The notes under the pieces: generated by a model
The model's database searches: none
What the model was told of the DNA's origin: nothing
Seen by the model: only the letters and a program-made list of their open reading frames with translations
Made by a program: the position numbers and the translations under genes
Source of the DNA: CBDAUN01 sp965214875
Lineage (GTDB): Bacteria; Pseudomonadota; Gammaproteobacteria; Arenicellales; JAJDZL01
DNA length: 64,000 bases
Direction of reading: 5' to 3'
Assembly (NCBI GenBank): GCA_965214875.1
Contig: OZ243980.1
Span: 1,116,001-1,180,000, forward strand
Shown here: positions 61,317 to 64,000 of the stretch, piece by piece
Position numbering within the stretch: the stretch's first letter is position 1
Layout of the letters: each line of letters begins with the position of its first letter

Positions 61317-62257
61317 GATGCTTCAATCTGATTGCGCAGCACCGCGAACGATGTTGCGATGGCAGTGATTATCAGCCAGATTCCAATGGTGCGCCATACC
61401 AGCCAGATTGCGCGAAGAATATCCCTGGCTTCGGTCTCACGGCCCCGGCCTAGCACCGGGCGTTCATCGACTTGGCCATGATAGACCACGGAACCGCCTA
61501 GTTTGATCCCCAACGCTCCGCCGCCGGCTGCCATAACCAAGCCCGCATTCGGTCCCTCGGTCTCGGCCTTTTGAGTTTTCATGCAATGCATGGCTCCGGA
61601 AAAATTTCCCGACATGGCATAGCCAAGAGCTGTCAAGCGGGCAGGAACCCAATTCAGGATATCATCGATCCTGGCTGAAGCGCGACCGAACTGGATGTAG
61701 CGTTCGGTTTTGTTGCCCCACATCGCATCTAAGGTATTGGCTAGGCGAAACATCAGCGCACCCGGTGCACCTAAAAGCACAAACCAGAAAATTGGCGACA
61801 ATACGCAATCGCTGCCGTTTTCTATAACCGCCTCGACCGCCCCGCGAGCAACATCATCCTCGTTCAAGTCCTTCGTTTCACGGCTGACAATTTTGCTAAC
61901 CGACTGTCTGGAACTTTGAATGTTGCCGGCGATCAGGTAGCTGTGAACCTCTTTGGCATGCTGCTGCATGCTCTTCCAGCCGATGGTGAAATAAAGAATC
62001 AGGCACTCTGCGATTGATTGCAAATACAAAGGCATCCACGCAAGCGCCTGCCAAGCGATTATGGCGAACGGCACCACAAGCACAAGCCAGCAAGCCAAGC
62101 CTCGCAAAAATGGGGAAATTCGCTCAAATTTGCTTTTGTTGCTGATTCGCTCGACGGCCTGGGCGACAGAGCCGAACCCGGCCAAAGGATGCCACTTTTT
62201 TGGCTCGCCCAAAATGCCATCCGCAATAATTGCTAGAATGATGACAACAAAAACCAT
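61313..62257 (-). CDS. cobD: Adenosylcobinamide-phosphate synthase
   Basis: Membrane enzyme attaching the aminopropanol arm to adenosylcobyric acid; called CbiB in Salmonella. 314 aa from ATG 62257 (MVFVVIILAIIADGILGEPKKWHPL). The typical DxxxGEPxxxHPxxxxG motif is present near residue 13. ETKDLNEDDVARGAVEAVIENGSDCVLSPIFW follows. The last 25 residues are a membrane helix. The start overlaps the cobS stop (TGATG). Confidence 0.94.
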   Translation of the reverse strand: MVFVVIILAIIADGILGEPKKWHPLAGFGSVAQAVERISNKSKFERISPFLRGLACWLVLVVPFAIIAWQALAWMPLYLQSIAECLILYFTIGWKSMQQHAKEVHSYLIAGNIQSSRQSVSKIVSRETKDLNEDDVARGAVEAVIENGSDCVLSPIFWFVLLGAPGALMFRLANTLDAMWGNKTERYIQFGRASARIDDILNWVPARLTALGYAMSGNFSGAMHCMKTQKAETEGPNAGLVMAAGGGALGIKLGGSVVYHGQVDERPVLGRGRETEARDILRAIWLVWRTIGIWLIITAIATSFAVLRNQIEAS

Positions 62258-63030
62258 CAAAACCCAGTCTCGTATGCCGCAAAAGCAATCAGTAGAGCCA
62301 ATTCCGCCGACTCGATGAGCAAGCCGATGCAATCACCCGTAAACCCGCCCAATCGGCGCATCATGAACCACCGCCAAACAAAAAATACGATGCCAGCCAC
62401 TACGGCGAGCATCAACCACAGCGAAACGGGGGTCAGCAACAGCGGCAACAGTGCCCAAATCGCGATAATCGCCATGACCTGCATTCTTTTCCGGCTCGAC
62501 AGCGCCTGCTTCAGATCTGCGCCGATGCCGTTTTCCCTAGCATACGGCAAGAACAAAAATGCAGGAATGATCAGAAGTCGTGCTGCCACAGGCGCCACGA
62601 CAAGAATTGTCCAGTCCAAAGCGGCTGTCAAAGCGGAAACCTTCAAGATCAAAGTCAACGCAACCGCAGTTGTCGCCATCGCCCCGCTTCGCGGGTCATG
62701 CATGATCTGAAGCGTCCGTTCACGGTTGCCCAAACCTCCGACCCAACCGTCGGCTGTATCGGCTAGCCCGTCTAGATGCAATGCGCCGGTAATGACAACC
62801 CAAAGCGTGACGATCAAGGATGCCTGCAACAAGTCATGCAATGCGGATGTAGCCCAAGATGCGGATGCCAGGATCAGGCCAATGCCTGCCCCAACCATCG
62901 GAAACCAGAGCGACATGTCTTTGTGTGCCTGCGTTGGCACGCTTTCGGCCGAACCGACTGGAATACAGGTCAAAAACTGCATCGCGGACCGCAGCGACAG
63001 CATCGAATACAAAAAGCGTTGCTGACTCAT
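62257..63030 (-). CDS. cobS: Adenosylcobinamide-GDP ribazoletransferase
   Basis: Cobalamin synthase, which joins adenosylcobinamide-GDP with alpha-ribazole (or its phosphate). 257 aa with several membrane helices. The motifs AMQFLTCIPVG near residue 16, LHLDGLADTADGWVGG near 83 with conserved acidic residues, HDPRSGAMATTAV near 111 and MRRLGGFTGDCIGL near 228 are all typical. ATG 63030 overlaps the upstream CobC-type gene by four bases. Confidence 0.96.
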   Translation of the reverse strand: MSQQRFLYSMLSLRSAMQFLTCIPVGSAESVPTQAHKDMSLWFPMVGAGIGLILASASWATSALHDLLQASLIVTLWVVITGALHLDGLADTADGWVGGLGNRERTLQIMHDPRSGAMATTAVALTLILKVSALTAALDWTILVVAPVAARLLIIPAFLFLPYARENGIGADLKQALSSRKRMQVMAIIAIWALLPLLLTPVSLWLMLAVVAGIVFFVWRWFMMRRLGGFTGDCIGLLIESAELALLIAFAAYETGF

Positions 63031-63665
63031 CGTTGGACTGGTTGCGGAATATGCGCTATCAATACAGGATGGTCTTCATCACCGTCATGAAAGACGCGAA
63101 TGCGAGTTACACAGGCATGCGGTATGTCAATGCGCATCATGTTGGCAAGTGGCATCTGCAGAATGCGCGCCAAAAGCGCCCGCGACGTGCCGCCGTGTTG
63201 AATAACCAGCACATGACGGCCTCGATGCAGGTCGAGCAATTCGTCAAACGCCGCCGCCACCCGCTTTTGCAAGTTGGCTACCGACTCTCCATTGGGCGGA
63301 CAGAACTCTTGCGGACGGGTGTAGAACAAGCGGGTTAATTCTGGTTGCTCGTGTGCAACATCATTGAAACCCCGGCCTTCCCAGTCGCCGAAGTCGAGTT
63401 CGCGCCATCGTTCATCGACTTGCAGCGTCAGCTGACGTTCATGGCATAGCCATTCCGCGAACTCTTCGCATCTTCTTAGCGGCGAGCTGATTACTGCATC
63501 CCATCCACTATGGCATGCGGCCGCGGCCCGCATCTGATCAAAGCCCGCTTGCCGCAATGCGGCATCAGTGGAACCAAGCAAAGAGCCGCTCCCTTCGCAA
63601 ACTCCGTGTCTGAGCAGGTCTATTGTCGTTGAAGAATTGTTTTCAGTCCGATTTAGTGCTGACAC
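63027..63665 (-). CDS. cobC: Histidine phosphatase, probable alpha-ribazole phosphatase
   Basis: Phosphoglycerate-mutase-like phosphatase, 212 aa. The catalytic LLRHGVCEGSG (His near residue 19) is the family signature. SPLRRCEEFAEWL, WRELDFGDWEGRGFNDV and LVIQHGGTSRALLARILQ (second His) complete the site. Its position between cobT and cobS makes dephosphorylation of alpha-ribazole-5'-phosphate or the cobalamin phosphate likely. GTG 63665 overlaps the cobT end. Confidence 0.88.
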   Translation of the reverse strand: MSALNRTENNSSTTIDLLRHGVCEGSGSLLGSTDAALRQAGFDQMRAAAACHSGWDAVISSPLRRCEEFAEWLCHERQLTLQVDERWRELDFGDWEGRGFNDVAHEQPELTRLFYTRPQEFCPPNGESVANLQKRVAAAFDELLDLHRGRHVLVIQHGGTSRALLARILQMPLANMMRIDIPHACVTRIRVFHDGDEDHPVLIAHIPQPVQR

Positions 63666-64000
63666 TGGCTTGCTCGAATGTCGCCATTTCGCTGTGCAGC
63701 TTCAATGCTGATTGCAAAATGGGGTAGACGGTGACGGCGCCGCTGCCCTCGCCTAGGCGCATCCCGATTTTCAACATCGGACTTGCCTCCATCAGCGACA
63801 ATGCTTTTTCGTGCCCTGCTTCATCCGAGCAGTGCGCATACAGCAGCCAATCCCTCACTCCTTTGTTAAGCCGCGTCGCGCAAAGTGCCGCCGCAGTCGA
63901 TATGAATCCATCGACGAGGCTTGGGATGCCGCGTTGCGCACACGCGATATAGGCACCGGCTAGTGCTGCGATCTCCAGCCCGCCGACACACTGCATCGTA
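63643..64000 (-). CDS. cobT: Nicotinate-nucleotide--dimethylbenzimidazole phosphoribosyltransferase, C-terminal part
   Basis: Only about the last 119 codons are in the window; the gene continues beyond base 64000. VGGLEIAALAGAYIACAQRGIPSLVDGFISTAAAL is the conserved stretch, and KIGMRLGEGSGAV carries the catalytic glutamate (Glu in GEGSGA). Activates the lower ligand base for cobalamin. Overlaps the cobC-type gene by 23 bases. Confidence 0.93.
   Translation of the reverse strand, partial: TMQCVGGLEIAALAGAYIACAQRGIPSLVDGFISTAAALCATRLNKGVRDWLLYAHCSDEAGHEKALSLMEASPMLKIGMRLGEGSGAVTVYPILQSALKLHSEMATFEQASVSTKSD

Noticed and set aside
1..64000. CRISPR arrays, tRNA and rRNA genes
   Set aside because: Looked for regularly spaced repeats and for tRNA arm signatures by eye; none found. 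A scan with tRNAscan-SE and a CRISPR finder would settle it.

Overview
The window looks like a chromosome segment of a gammaproteobacterium that I cannot assign to a genus. The basis is gene order: hisC-tyrA-aroA-cmk-rpsA-ihfB-lapA-lapB; MTA/MTI phosphorylase-csiV-(insert)-mfd; trxB divergent from ftsK-lolA-rarA-(insert)-serS. These match pseudomonad-like neighbourhoods known from established genomes, with extra DNA pushed in at defined points. GC is about 50 percent in housekeeping genes and visibly higher in the inserted pieces. GTG and TTG starts are common.

Layout. 1-8389: aromatic amino acid genes, cytidylate kinase, ribosomal protein S1, IHF-beta, the LapA/LapB LPS-control pair and an S-methyl-5'-thio-nucleoside phosphorylase, all on +. 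8408-16508: csiV and mfd on -, separated by an island (about 9164-12415) holding two remnants of one insertion element, a secreted-protein gene with a G12 tract inside its signal peptide, a DUF169 gene and a peptide deformylase. 16991-20329: transglutaminase / alpha-E / circularly permuted ATP-grasp operon (-). 20594-25897: sulfatase, ispD-ispF, smr-trxB and a 1-kb non-coding gap. 25898-32559: ftsK, lolA, rarA, serS, with a second secreted-protein gene (C10 tract, antisense) inserted between rarA and serS. 32571-38924: lpdA and aceF (no aceE in view), a YHS-domain protein, an aminotransferase and a fatty-acid desaturase. 38925-46392: a decayed accessory island with a third insertion-element remnant, another secreted-protein gene, a pseudogene paralogous to the rarA-serS insert, an AAA ATPase with a duplicated tail, a frameshifted Panacea-domain gene next to a small membrane protein, and a broken Phd/VapC module. 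46393-59859: a tightly packed 11-gene operon (-) for a branched-chain-type ABC importer, a LivF-UPF0261 fusion, a PEP-hydrolase-family protein, a flotillin, two SRPBCC proteins (one fused to a quinone oxidoreductase), an alpha/beta hydrolase and an amidohydrolase. 60333-64000: cobalamin genes btuF-cobD-cobS-cobC-cobT (-; cobT runs off the window).

Most striking observation: two unrelated small secreted proteins (gene A at 9842-10671, gene B at 30398-31107) each have a homopolymeric G/C run of 12 or 10 bases between the start codon and the signal-peptide cleavage site. In both, the sequenced length puts the signal peptide out of frame with the mature protein, and one extra base restores one open frame with a clean signal peptide (276 and 236 codons). 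Both sit at insertion points between conserved housekeeping neighbours. This suggests a dispersed set of phase-variable exported proteins, both OFF here. The second system worth attention is the 11-gene operon, whose first start codon lies inside an 18-bp perfect inverted repeat.
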